Below are positions 17,094 through 26,184 of a stretch of DNA of 64,000 bases, piece by piece (position 1 is the first letter of the stretch; each line of letters begins with the position of its first letter). The position numbers and the translations under genes are program-made. This DNA is from Alteromonas_E sp965248545 (lineage in GTDB: Bacteria; Pseudomonadota; Gammaproteobacteria; Enterobacterales; Alteromonadaceae): contig OZ252110.1 of NCBI GenBank assembly GCA_965248545.1, positions 1,426,001-1,490,000 of the forward strand, in the 5' to 3' direction. Under the pieces are notes generated by a model. The model made no database searches, was not told the origin of the DNA, and saw nothing but the letters and a program-made list of their open reading frames with translations.

Positions 17094-20000
17094 AATCAAC
17101 CTCACTTGACTGCTCTTGCTTGTCATATTGCGCAGGTAATAACTCTGCTAACGCTGCAAAGCTTTGCGCTACCCACGCATCATAGATACCTTGCCAGCTG
17201 CGTTTGGTATTGCGCTGATAAACCTCTATGGCTTGCTCTTCAAATGGATAAGCTTGTTCTTCAAGCAATATTTCATATTGCTCCAAGGCCAACGCATCGA
17301 GCTCTTGCGGCCGCTCGGATGCATATAAAGCACTGGCTAACAGTCCGTACACTTGCCCCAAGCGATGTCCCGCCTTGGTACTAAACTCTGCGATTTGATA
17401 GGACAAAATTTGTTGATTTATGTCGACTACGCGCTGCATTGCCTCGCGCTTCCGCTGAATACTTTTATCAAGTGGCAGGGTTAGCGCAATTTGCTCATAA
17501 ATATAAAAAGCATCATCTGCGAATATTGTCTGCGACATTGCAGCTAAGAAGCGAGACCGATCGGACCGTGATTCTCCGGCACTGGCATCTGCCTGAATCA
17601 TTTTGTTTAACCAGAAACGTCGTTTTGCCGGCTCATTACTGTCAACATAAAACTGACTCATCCTGTACCGGGCTTCGTTAGCTTCTACTAATGGCTGCGG
17701 ATAAGTATGCGCATATGTTCTAAAGCGCGGTAACGCAACCTCTCGCTCGCCAGCGCGATCAGCATACTGCGCAGAGAGATACAATGCCTCGCGGCCCAGA
17801 TCAGTGGCTTGATTCGCTTGCCAAATATTGGCGAGAAGCTCTGAAGCAGGTAACCAATCTCCCGTCTTCTCATAGGCGACGATCAATTTATCGGGGATCG
17901 TTTCAGTTAGTTCATGAGTTGGATAACGTTGCTCAAAATCGACTAATAAAGCGATTGCTGCTGACCAGTCCGACAGTTGCATTAAATAGTTTGCTGCATC
18001 GTATTGTGCGCTGATCGCAATGGGTGAGTCAGGGGTCTGCAGCATGACTTGCTGGAGTCGTTCCACCGCAGCTCTCAGCGCACTGGCTTGAGAGGCCGTG
18101 AGTTTTTCTGCCCCTTGAATATTAGTCACCTGCGAAGCATTGGCAGCCGTTAGCAATTGCTGCGCCTGCTGGAAGTAGGTCGCCGCGAGCTTATCATTCA
18201 ATTCAACCGCCAGTGGATCTGAGGCCTCCAAACCCGCGAGTAGTTGCTGATAATTTATCTGAGCTGCCGCATAATCGCGAATTTCAAATTGGCTTTGCGC
18301 TAAAACCAAACGTGCTACTTTTACCGTTTCAGCGGGGAGCGGACGCGCTAGTAACCAACCAGCCCAGTCTATCGCCTCGATGTAGCGCTCTTGGTCAAAC
18401 AGATCCTGCGTCAGCGTTGTTGCCACGGCATTTGCTCTAGGGTCTTGGGCAAAGCGATTGAGGAATTCAATTTGGCTCGTCTGCAGTGTACTTAGGCCAC
18501 TGGCTAACGTCGTATCCTGCAGTGTTTGCAGCGCCAACAACGCAGTGTAAGCAGCATTGGCGGCTTGTTCGTGCTGTGGGTATTGATAAGCAAAAGTTTG
18601 ATACTCAGTAACCGCCTCAACATACTGCTCGTTTTGGTAGTAACTTTCAGCTAAGTAGAACTGAATGTCGGCGACTTTTTCGGCCGTTCCAAATGTCGCG
18701 ATATACTCTTTATACCAACGCTGTGCTGCACTGAAGGCCTTTTGTTGAGTGGCTTTTAGCTGTTCTATTTGCACGTCATCAAGGTCGTCAGGTTGTCGCA
18801 AAAGTGCTTGCGTCTGTTGTGCTAACGCATGTTCAAATTGTGCGAGTTCCTGTAGATATTGATCCAAATATGGCATGGCTTGTTGACTCTGTGCAGCGGT
18901 GAATCCTTGCCACAACACACTCTCAATGCCATAGGCCTCAACAAAGCGCTGCTTAGCAGGCAACACGTCTGACGGGAAATCGCCAATAATGTAGGCGTCA
19001 ATATGCTTTATGAATGCCTCAATAGCAAAATCGTGTTGCGGGTAGCTGATTGCAAACGACTGCCATACATCGGCACTGTCTCGGTAGTTACTATCGTTTA
19101 GATAACCCTGTGCCAAATGATCAAATACAAGATAAGTGAAGGGCTGCTCACCAGAATAATAAAAGTGATCGACGATAGCTCTCGCGCCGCCCTGGCGCGT
19201 GAAAATTAATGCCATCATGGCCATCGCGTCATCGACCAGCTTGCGTTCACTTAACCCTAGATCATCCAAAGGTCGATGCGCTCGCGAGGCATTTTCGGGT
19301 ATTAGGGTAGCGGCCAACATCAATGTGAAAGCATCGAGTGCTTTGAACTCCTGGTCGAGTTTAAAGTGGCTCCAAGCCTTCATATAAGCAGACATGGGGT
19401 AAAAAGGATCGCCTGTTTGTCTTTTTAAGAAGCCCAAACGCTGCGCACGCTGGTCGACCAACACGCGCTGATAAGCCTCTATGGCGGCAGTATAGTCACC
19501 ATTGTTGTAATGTTGCTCGCCTTGGCGGAAATATAACTCACTCGCAAAAAGCGTATCAGGAAAGTACCGCAGGAGTTGCTGTGCATACAGCATTGCCTGA
19601 TCTTCGTCGCCTTGCAAACTATGTGCACGAGCTAACTGATACAGAATGTTTTCTCGGGCCAGTGGCGTTAATACCGATGGTTGCTGTTCGGCTTGAGCCA
19701 ACAGTTCAGTATACGCATCAATGGCTAGCGCATAGTACCCATCATTTGGCGCCTGTGTGCCATCTGCCTGAGCCTGTTCGGCGAGTAACATCTCGATGTC
19801 AGCTAATCGATTGCGAATTTGGTGTCCGAGACCCTCTTGCCATGCTAGCTCAGTGTCTTGACTAGCACTGAGCTCATCCACTTTTGGCATTAAAGATTGG
19901 TACTGTTCTCTGAGTTCTGGCAGTGTTAGTGCTTGCAGAGATGAGACTTCAACGTCGACTGGCTCAAGCGTTAAATTGACTAAGGCATTATCGCGTGACT

Positions 20001-20142
20001 GATTGTCTCGCGAAACAGTATTTGATGGCGTTTCATAAACTTCGGGGGCATTCCAGCTGCACCCGTGCAGCCAAAAGGTACTTCCTAACACCAAACTGGC
20101 CAACTGCACACGTTTGCGAAAAGGAAAGCGAGAAAAGCCCAT
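17080..20142 (-). CDS. Large TPR lipoprotein (about 1,020 residues)
   Basis: The N-terminus is a signal peptide with lipobox WLHGC (C28). Almost all the rest is helical repeat sequence of TPR type: YALAIDAYTELLAQ, LFASELYFRQGEQHYNNGDYTAAIEAYQRVL, ADIQFYLAESYYQNEQYVEAVTEYQTFAYQYP and more, in pairs about 34-40 residues apart. It is Gln/Ala-rich. It should form a long periplasmic solenoid anchored to the outer membrane. Its ATG shares one base with the preceding stop (TAATG). Size and place match the large TPR subunit (GltD/NfsD type) of Myxococcus envelope machines; this is architectural similarity, not proven homology. Confidence 0.85.
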   Translation of the reverse strand: MGFSRFPFRKRVQLASLVLGSTFWLHGCSWNAPEVYETPSNTVSRDNQSRDNALVNLTLEPVDVEVSSLQALTLPELREQYQSLMPKVDELSASQDTELAWQEGLGHQIRNRLADIEMLLAEQAQADGTQAPNDGYYALAIDAYTELLAQAEQQPSVLTPLARENILYQLARAHSLQGDEDQAMLYAQQLLRYFPDTLFASELYFRQGEQHYNNGDYTAAIEAYQRVLVDQRAQRLGFLKRQTGDPFYPMSAYMKAWSHFKLDQEFKALDAFTLMLAATLIPENASRAHRPLDDLGLSERKLVDDAMAMMALIFTRQGGARAIVDHFYYSGEQPFTYLVFDHLAQGYLNDSNYRDSADVWQSFAISYPQHDFAIEAFIKHIDAYIIGDFPSDVLPAKQRFVEAYGIESVLWQGFTAAQSQQAMPYLDQYLQELAQFEHALAQQTQALLRQPDDLDDVQIEQLKATQQKAFSAAQRWYKEYIATFGTAEKVADIQFYLAESYYQNEQYVEAVTEYQTFAYQYPQHEQAANAAYTALLALQTLQDTTLASGLSTLQTSQIEFLNRFAQDPRANAVATTLTQDLFDQERYIEAIDWAGWLLARPLPAETVKVARLVLAQSQFEIRDYAAAQINYQQLLAGLEASDPLAVELNDKLAATYFQQAQQLLTAANASQVTNIQGAEKLTASQASALRAAVERLQQVMLQTPDSPIAISAQYDAANYLMQLSDWSAAIALLVDFEQRYPTHELTETIPDKLIVAYEKTGDWLPASELLANIWQANQATDLGREALYLSAQYADRAGEREVALPRFRTYAHTYPQPLVEANEARYRMSQFYVDSNEPAKRRFWLNKMIQADASAGESRSDRSRFLAAMSQTIFADDAFYIYEQIALTLPLDKSIQRKREAMQRVVDINQQILSYQIAEFSTKAGHRLGQVYGLLASALYASERPQELDALALEQYEILLEEQAYPFEEQAIEVYQRNTKRSWQGIYDAWVAQSFAALAELLPAQYDKQEQSSEVDYAAF

Positions 20143-22175
20143 TATTCCTGCCCTCCCGCACCCACTAAAGGACTAACACGTTGACGATCTTGCATGCGCA
20201 ACATCGCTAATTGTGTGGCGGTAATCTGCTCCAACAAAATCGCATCTCGGTACCTAATTTGTTGCTGTACATATTGTGCCAAACGCTCCGAAAGACGCGA
20301 CAAAATAGCATCAGTTCGCTGTGATTGCTGCGCATAACGTTGGCGCAGAGTCGCTATTTGCATCGTTTGTTCTTGCCAATGCGGCGCTAACCCCTGTTGT
20401 TCAAGATTGACCTGCTGTAAATCAAAAAATTGCTGTTCGGCCTGTTTGAAGGCCGCGGTTGTTTTCGCAATTGCACTTTCGTGAGCATATTGTTGACTTA
20501 TTTGCTGCTCGGCCAATTGCCATTGGAGCACGCCTTGAAGGATCTCATAGCGCTGCTGCAACTGCTCTACCCGCTGCGTTGATATACCCGAATCTGAGGT
20601 CTTGAGTTTTTGCAGACGGCGCTCAATGGCTGTCAAACGCACGAGTTGTGACCGCTGCTCGGCAGAGGCAAAATGCTCAGGGTACTGCTGTGCCTGCTCA
20701 ACTTTGGCAGTTAACTGGGTGAGTTGGGCGCGAGCCTGGTCCAGTGTTGTTCGTGCTTGCTCCAACTGTAAATCATCTGCTCGCGCAAGCAAGGCTGCCT
20801 TGCGTTCCACTAATAGCTGCTGCATGTGCTTAAGTGTCAGGAGCTTGTGCCGAATCATTTTCGCCGCGTCGTTGAGTTGAAGCATTGACGTTAATTGATT
20901 GGCGGTATCCGCCTGGTTGTCACCACTGAGAATATCCACCAGCATGTCGTGATGACGCGCGGGCCAAACTTGCTTGATCGCACTCTGTTCAGACGCTAAA
21001 CGCACAAAAAATCTAGGCTGCAGAATTTGGGCTTGCAAGGTCTTCAGCTCGTCTCGCGCGGCGTTTAATTGACTGAGTGATTCACCGAGCATGTTGAATG
21101 CGCGCCGATAGTCGCTTAACCGCTCAAAACCGTACGCTAGTGCATGAGTCGCTTGTAAAGACGCCAAGCCAGTGCCCTGCCGATGCAAATGTTGCCACAC
21201 TGGCATCGCTTCAGACCAACGCTCGTCTTTAGCCAAAGCCCACCCGTAAGCAAGCAATCCCTGCTCAGCATACAAACTATCGGATTGAACCTGCTTAAAA
21301 GCGTTAAAAGCCGCATTGTAGTTTTGCTGTTGAACAAAGGCCCTGCCGAGACTCAAATACAAGCGATCCAACAACGCATTCTGTTCTCTTGCTTTTACAT
21401 TGACCGGCGTGACTGTTTGCTCTTGATCCCAAAACCACTCTCTAGGGTCAAACCATGACAACCAATCAAATGACCATTCCCATTCAGCCGTTTCAGGTGC
21501 TTGAAGCGCTTTTATGGCATCGACAAACAACCTTGCGGACATATCGAATTGCGCATTATTAAATGCTTGTATAGCGGCATTGGCGACTAGGTATGGATAC
21601 CATTCTGTTGAAGAATCAACGCCAGAGAGAATGTTTTGCCAGTCCTCTGGACGTTGCTGTAACTGGTAGAAAGCATGTTGATATGCCATTTCTTGGAATT
21701 GTTGGGGTTCGATAAAGTCGAGTAATCCCGGTTGCTGCAATTTAGCACTCGCTTGTGCACTGACCGCATACATACCCTGCTGGAAGGCCGTTTTGGCCAG
21801 CCAATACCAAGCTTGAGCTTGAATATCTGGCGGCTGTGTTTGCGCCAGCAACTGGCTCAACTGTTCAGTTGCTGAACGCGTTAGGCCAAGTTGCAAACTG
21901 GCACCGCCTTGGATCAGCTGCATGCGACCTTTTTGCTCAATGGGATATCCATAAAATGCGGCCAGTTCAGCAGCCTCTAAGCTCGCAAGTGGTTTATTTT
22001 GGAAATATTCGTACAACACCTGCCCAAAACGAAGTTCTTGAAGGCGAGTGGCAGATTCGGGTTCACTGTCTTGGGCCACCAAACTAAAGGGGCACAGCAA
22101 CAGACCGACCAATATCAATGGAGGGTGACTAAATGCTTTTTTCAAGTGCCGTAGAATCAGTGAAACAGCGAACAT
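20142..22175 (-). CDS. Periplasmic TPR and coiled-coil protein (about 677 residues)
   Basis: A long basic n-region and hydrophobic stretch (PPLILVGLLLCPFSLVAQ, about 18-35) form a signal peptide. Residues 40-400 hold TPR-like helices (WYWLAKTAFQQGMYAVSAQASAKL; LDRLYLSLGRAFVQQQNYNAAFNAFKQV). Residues about 430-650 are strongly heptad-like and Gln/Leu-rich, probably a coiled coil. No lipobox cysteine fits, so it is soluble or peripherally attached. It precedes the 1,020-residue TPR gene with a one-base overlap. Architecture and order are those of the GltC-type component. Confidence 0.82.
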   Translation of the reverse strand: MFAVSLILRHLKKAFSHPPLILVGLLLCPFSLVAQDSEPESATRLQELRFGQVLYEYFQNKPLASLEAAELAAFYGYPIEQKGRMQLIQGGASLQLGLTRSATEQLSQLLAQTQPPDIQAQAWYWLAKTAFQQGMYAVSAQASAKLQQPGLLDFIEPQQFQEMAYQHAFYQLQQRPEDWQNILSGVDSSTEWYPYLVANAAIQAFNNAQFDMSARLFVDAIKALQAPETAEWEWSFDWLSWFDPREWFWDQEQTVTPVNVKAREQNALLDRLYLSLGRAFVQQQNYNAAFNAFKQVQSDSLYAEQGLLAYGWALAKDERWSEAMPVWQHLHRQGTGLASLQATHALAYGFERLSDYRRAFNMLGESLSQLNAARDELKTLQAQILQPRFFVRLASEQSAIKQVWPARHHDMLVDILSGDNQADTANQLTSMLQLNDAAKMIRHKLLTLKHMQQLLVERKAALLARADDLQLEQARTTLDQARAQLTQLTAKVEQAQQYPEHFASAEQRSQLVRLTAIERRLQKLKTSDSGISTQRVEQLQQRYEILQGVLQWQLAEQQISQQYAHESAIAKTTAAFKQAEQQFFDLQQVNLEQQGLAPHWQEQTMQIATLRQRYAQQSQRTDAILSRLSERLAQYVQQQIRYRDAILLEQITATQLAMLRMQDRQRVSPLVGAGGQE

Positions 22176-22196
22176 AGTGCGTGATCCGATTCCCCG

Positions 22197-22784
22197 TTAC
22201 AGTGACTTGGCAACGAATTCAGGCTGTTGAGCGGTCTCTGAATCAACGATTTGCAGTTCAATTGCACTCGGCTGCTCGCTCTTGGCGAAGGTTAGGTTAA
22301 CCCCTCGCTTGTAGGCGCGTTTATTGGGCCCGAAACCGTGGAAAAAAGCCGTAAGCTGATGCTCACCTTGGCCTATATTGCCAACATAGACGCGATGGAC
22401 TCCACCGCGCTCGAGCGCGTTAACTTGTTTTTCGGTATAGAGATAGTGTTCAACGGTCTTATCATTCACTTTTATTTCGACTGAGTCCAAATCAAAATAA
22501 GTCCCGACATCCATTGATAAATACACGGCTATTTGAGTACTCGAGGGGAACAGCAAATCTTCTTCCAAAATGAACAAATCGCGATTCAACTGAATCAACG
22601 TTTGTTGGAGTGTTTCTATCTCTTGACCTAATTCGCTGTCAGCAGCTGGTTTGACAGGTGCCAAAATACTCAAATCATCCTCTTGTGGTTGACTATTCGC
22701 ATGGAAGGACAAGGTTGCTGCTGTAGCAAGCAACAACAGCATGAGAATGTTTAACAACCCCACGCGTTTACATTCTCTCCACAT
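22197..22784 (-). CDS. Exported coiled-coil/beta-sandwich protein of unknown function
   Basis: 195 residues from ATG (MWRECK), chosen because AAGGAG stands seven bases upstream; a longer frame would overlap the preceding gene. A signal peptide (LLNILMLLLLATAATLSFHANS) is followed by a short heptad segment (about 48-68) and then a strand-rich region, for example IAVYLSMDVGTYFDLDSVEIKVNDKTV and GGVHRVYVGNIGQGEHQLTAFFHGFG. The last part resembles PEGA-like carrier sandwiches in pattern only. Not recognised as a named family. It sits between the DUF3570 barrel and the TPR genes. Confidence 0.65.
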   Translation of the reverse strand: MWRECKRVGLLNILMLLLLATAATLSFHANSQPQEDDLSILAPVKPAADSELGQEIETLQQTLIQLNRDLFILEEDLLFPSSTQIAVYLSMDVGTYFDLDSVEIKVNDKTVEHYLYTEKQVNALERGGVHRVYVGNIGQGEHQLTAFFHGFGPNKRAYKRGVNLTFAKSEQPSAIELQIVDSETAQQPEFVAKSL

Positions 22785-22815
22785 AGATCTTTCTCCTTTT
22801 GCGTCCTTGGAACGC

Positions 22816-23955
22816 TTAATACCAAATCGACGCATACACTTTAATCACATTTGCGGTAAAACCAAATAGTGGCTCTTCACCAACAGGTCCCTCGGCCGTG
22901 ACATCTCTGAAATCGTCATAGTCGAAATTCATATAATCATATTCGAACTGAATGCTCGACTTTTTAATCATCGCTGCTGCAGAAAAGCGCCATTCATAAG
23001 CGATACTCATCCCAACAGACCAGTTGCTGTGCGTGCTCATCTCTTTATCGCGTGCCATGAAGTTGAACTCGTCCGGCCGCGCAAACAGGTCCTGGTAGAA
23101 GTCCGCTTTGTCCTGACTGTAAAAACGCGTATACACGTCAATAATCCATTCATCACCGATAGTATGGATGTAGCCTAGTTTGCCATTGCTAGCGCTGATT
23201 CCCCAGGTGTCGTTATACCAACGAAAATCCGCATATAGCGCTGCGCGATAGGGCAAATAGTAATTGGCGTTTAGCGATACCGCATTACTGGTTCTGGTAT
23301 CTGGGTATACTTCAGTCGTAAACCCAAACCCTCGCGGGCTATTTGTATCGACAAAACGAACAGAGCGATAAGGGTTATTGAGATAGCCTTGATCAGAGAT
23401 ATGTTCGGCGCTCAAGCCAACGATAAGATTCTTGGTGAGGACCTGAGTTAAACCTAGGCCATATACATGCCGGTCAGCTTCCTCGGCAAAGCTTTCGTCA
23501 CCGCGTCGACCAACCTCATCCCACCCTTTTGCATAATTCATCGACAACGTCGTCAGGTCGCCAAAAAAATCCTGACTGATGCCAATGTAGGCTGAGTTGG
23601 CCTCAAAGTCATTTTCACTGCTATTGGTATAGCTCATGCTGACGAGGGTCTTGTTGTGGAGGAAGTCCCCTCCTAGCGTCGTTTCGGTCCGCTCCTCGAC
23701 GTAAGGGCTTGCAGTCGCGCGCACATCGATCGAGGCGCCGGAAACGGTGTCGACAAAATAATTAGCCGACAATGACACTGAGTTCCCTACTTTTTTACGC
23801 AGTAAAATCGAGGGACCATCGATGGTAACGCCATCTCCCGAATAATGGTGATACATAACATCCGAGCGATCTTGCGGCAGAACAGCGGCTTTAACCTGCG
23901 TGACTATGACAACACACAGGAGCAAAGCCGCAAACATTTGGTAAATCAGTTGCAT
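22816..23955 (-). CDS. DUF3570 outer-membrane beta-barrel protein
   Basis: About 379 residues. After a signal peptide (ending VKAAVLPQDR) the sequence alternates polar and aromatic residues as in outer-membrane strands. Features of DUF3570 are DVMYHHYSGDGVTIDGPSILLRKKVGNSVSLSANYFVDTVSGAS and a C-terminus ending in aromatic YASIWY. The ATG is chosen over an in-frame TTG; its GGAGG ribosome-binding site lies inside the last codons of the DUF4266 gene, overlapping by 10 nt. DUF3570 is commonly encoded with DUF4266 and a thioredoxin, as here. Function unknown. Confidence 0.88.
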   Translation of the reverse strand: MQLIYQMFAALLLCVVIVTQVKAAVLPQDRSDVMYHHYSGDGVTIDGPSILLRKKVGNSVSLSANYFVDTVSGASIDVRATASPYVEERTETTLGGDFLHNKTLVSMSYTNSSENDFEANSAYIGISQDFFGDLTTLSMNYAKGWDEVGRRGDESFAEEADRHVYGLGLTQVLTKNLIVGLSAEHISDQGYLNNPYRSVRFVDTNSPRGFGFTTEVYPDTRTSNAVSLNANYYLPYRAALYADFRWYNDTWGISASNGKLGYIHTIGDEWIIDVYTRFYSQDKADFYQDLFARPDEFNFMARDKEMSTHSNWSVGMSIAYEWRFSAAAMIKKSSIQFEYDYMNFDYDDFRDVTAEGPVGEEPLFGFTANVIKVYASIWY

Positions 23956-24200
23956 CCGCAACCTCCACCCGCACCACCATCCGCTCCTCGAGCCCCTTCT
24001 CGGGATTCAAACACGTGCTTGGCGTACCGACGCGCGATTGGATTTCGATTCATACTCATAATCGGATCCGCTAGATTTGAGCGCTCATACGGTTTTACCC
24101 ACGGCTCGACCCCGTTAAAAGCAAACTCGTCAGTACTGACACAACCACTTGAAGCCAGGGTAAAACCAACAACTGCGAGAATGCGAATATGCGTTTTCAT
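23946..24200 (-). CDS. DUF4266 small lipoprotein with Cys-rich C-terminal tail
   Basis: 84 residues. Signal and lipobox ASSGC (C20), then a short conserved segment, GVEPWVKPYERSNLADPIMS, then RNPIARRYAKHVFESREGARGADGG and a tail ending GGGCGCN. This is the DUF4266 pattern. The two terminal cysteines flanked by glycines could bind a metal, form a disulfide, or be a substrate of the thioredoxin encoded immediately upstream. It starts 4 nt after the thioredoxin stop and overlaps the DUF3570 gene, so the three are made together. Confidence 0.85.
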   Translation of the reverse strand: MKTHIRILAVVGFTLASSGCVSTDEFAFNGVEPWVKPYERSNLADPIMSMNRNPIARRYAKHVFESREGARGADGGAGGGCGCN

Positions 24201-24204
24201 CTCC

Positions 24205-24732
24205 CTACTCCCGCATTAGCAGTTTTATCGCTTTATCGTATTTCGCCTCATCGCCTGACTTGTAGCCCTTATGGGTAAGACGAGCCATGCCATTGCGGTC
24301 AACGATAACTGTGGTCGGCATAGCGCTAACATCGTATAGCTCACTGACCGCGCCCTGGCTGTCAAATAACACCGGGAATGACACCGCAATATCATCGAGT
24401 AAAACGTTAGCCTTTTCAGGCTTGTCATCAACGTTTACAGCCAATACAGTAAATCCTAGATCTTGGTATTTTTGTTGTAGCGCTTCCATTTCGGGTAACT
24501 CTTCGCGGCATGGACCACACCAGCTAGCCCAAAAGTTGACTAATACGATATTACCCCGCTGTTCAGCTAGGCGCTGATTGTCCCCGTCACGACTGGGTAG
24601 TGTGAAATCAGGTGCCAATTGAGCCGTGCTCGCAGCATGGGCACCAGCGGTAAATACAGTTGCTAACAGCGCCAACCCAATGGCGACTGCTAGTGTGCGA
24701 AAATCACTAAAGACTGAATATTTTCTACGCAT
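24205..24732 (-). CDS. Exported TlpA/ResA-type thioredoxin
   Basis: About 175 residues. Two adjacent ATGs exist; the second has the better spacing to AGGAG. A signal peptide (LAVAIGLALLATVFTAGAHA) exports it to the periplasm. The thioredoxin fold has NFWASWCGPCREELPEM with redox Cys at about 72 and 75, and the cis-proline motif AMPTTVIVD. Such proteins reduce disulfides, typically in apocytochromes or metal sites. The neighbours include a Cys-tailed lipoprotein and CxxCH proteins, both plausible substrates. Confidence 0.92.
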   Translation of the reverse strand: MRRKYSVFSDFRTLAVAIGLALLATVFTAGAHAASTAQLAPDFTLPSRDGDNQRLAEQRGNIVLVNFWASWCGPCREELPEMEALQQKYQDLGFTVLAVNVDDKPEKANVLLDDIAVSFPVLFDSQGAVSELYDVSAMPTTVIVDRNGMARLTHKGYKSGDEAKYDKAIKLLMRE

Positions 24733-24741
24733 CATAGACTC

Positions 24742-25446
24742 CTAAAAAAACAGACTAACTCCGAGCGTATAAGCCATGTTATGAGTCGACTTTTCCTCGC
24801 CGATCAAATCGCTATTGAACACATAATCACGCACGTCCACGCGCAATGCCATATAGTCGGTCAACAGTAGACGGTATCCAGCACCAAGGGTCACAGTAAA
24901 GCGCTCGTCGCCGCCAAAATCGGTACTACCACCACCTAACATTAAGTAAAAATCGGTATTGAACGCGACCCCTTCGGAGAAAAAGATCTCACCGTTTAAG
25001 TTGTAGCCGACAGACAAGTCGTAGACTTCGAATTCACGCTCATCGTCGGTGAGAAACTGCACGCCGCCGGATAAATCTTCAAAGCTGGTAGTGCCCGCAG
25101 TGGAAGAGGCATAGGCCGCTTCAACAAACCAATTTTCAGTAACGTGATACCCCAGTCTCAAACCCACCGTCGCGTCATTGCCAAAGTCTTCGATCGACTG
25201 AAAGCCCGCAAATGCAGTTACTTCAAAATTCTCACTGTCTATGTCGGCATACGTCACACTGCGCCGCTCAACTCTTGGGTCAATTATCGGTGGTGGCGTA
25301 GCGGCGCTGTCTGAGCGTGACTCGACGACTTGGGCAGCGGCAGTCAAGGGCGTCCCAACAACTAATACGGCACATGCCAAGCCATATTTTGCAGCTGCCA
25401 TACCGTTGTCAAACACTAGAAAAATACGGTTACGCCAATTTTCCAT
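24742..25446 (-). CDS. Outer-membrane beta-barrel protein (OmpA-like fold)
   Basis: 234 residues from the longest start, which has AGAGGA nine bases upstream but overlaps the previous gene by 31 nt. An internal ATG (25401) directly before the signal peptide MAAAKYGLACAVLVVGTPLTAAAQ is an alternative. The mature protein is a small barrel: strands such as FEVTAFAGFQSIEDFG, VGLRLGYHVTENWFVEAAYASS, VTLGAGYRLLLTDYMALRVDVRDYVF and the C-terminal LGVSLFF end in Phe as BAM substrates do. It pairs with the next barrel gene, similar to the GltA/GltB pair in Glt loci. Confidence 0.8.
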   Translation of the reverse strand: MENWRNRIFLVFDNGMAAAKYGLACAVLVVGTPLTAAAQVVESRSDSAATPPPIIDPRVERRSVTYADIDSENFEVTAFAGFQSIEDFGNDATVGLRLGYHVTENWFVEAAYASSTAGTTSFEDLSGGVQFLTDDEREFEVYDLSVGYNLNGEIFFSEGVAFNTDFYLMLGGGSTDFGGDERFTVTLGAGYRLLLTDYMALRVDVRDYVFNSDLIGEEKSTHNMAYTLGVSLFF

Positions 25447-26174
25447 GCTTCTAGTTCCTCTTGCTCATCTCGTTGGGTCAATGCCAACAGATTTTTATAT
25501 TCAAGTTTAACGACCATATTGCCGCTCAGGTAATACCGAATACCAATTCCAGCTTCCATAATGTCGCTACGCCTAGACTCGTCACCGGAGGCCACCAGAT
25601 TACTCCGCGGAGTAGTCCTCAATTGCCCAGCGCCGACTGCTAAATATGGGCTCAATTGCCATTCTGGAAAGGTGTAGTGAGCAACTCGCAAAGACCAATA
25701 ACGATTCTCTGCAAAATCACCCAACGCCTGTTCATAAGTGCCTTCTAGCAGGATATTGGGGGTTACGACCCAAGCGCCTGAAGCTGACAGCGACGTCACA
25801 TCCTCCAAGACTCCAACGCTTACCCCCATTTCCCAGTCACGCTTTTGATAGTCGTCAAAAGACCCTTCAAACACCGCAATTCGCGACCCATCCAATGCCA
25901 ATGTTTGATTGAGGTCCCGCGCCGAAATCCATCCTTCTATACCGCGCGTATTCACCGCTTTATACCAATCGGTATGCGACTTCAAAATGGTGATGACCTC
26001 CCCCTTCTCAGCAACGTGAAACACTGGGTAATCACTCGCTGGGCCAGTGCGCATTTCAACAAAGGGCTCAGCAACGACCACGTCCAATGGGTCAGCATTG
26101 ACCGTCCAACCAACTGCGCAGGCAAGCCAAAAAGCAATCCAGCTTGGCATTCGTTTCAGCGCTCTAAAGTCCAT
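25416..26174 (-). CDS. Outer-membrane beta-barrel with N-terminal SH3 domain
   Basis: 252 residues from MDFRALKR, selected because CAAGG is spaced five bases upstream and it avoids overlap with the preceding gene. After the signal peptide (about 9-27) a bacterial SH3 domain runs to about residue 90: VEMRTGPASDYPVFHVAEKGEVITILKSHTDWYKAVNTRGIEGWI. The remainder is a small barrel ending WKIGVTVFF with C-terminal Phe. SH3 domains of this type often bind peptidoglycan, so this protein could link cell wall and outer membrane in the complex. Confidence 0.83.
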   Translation of the reverse strand: MDFRALKRMPSWIAFWLACAVGWTVNADPLDVVVAEPFVEMRTGPASDYPVFHVAEKGEVITILKSHTDWYKAVNTRGIEGWISARDLNQTLALDGSRIAVFEGSFDDYQKRDWEMGVSVGVLEDVTSLSASGAWVVTPNILLEGTYEQALGDFAENRYWSLRVAHYTFPEWQLSPYLAVGAGQLRTTPRSNLVASGDESRRSDIMEAGIGIRYYLSGNMVVKLEYKNLLALTQRDEQEELEAWKIGVTVFF

Positions 26175-26184
26175 AAAAACCTTG

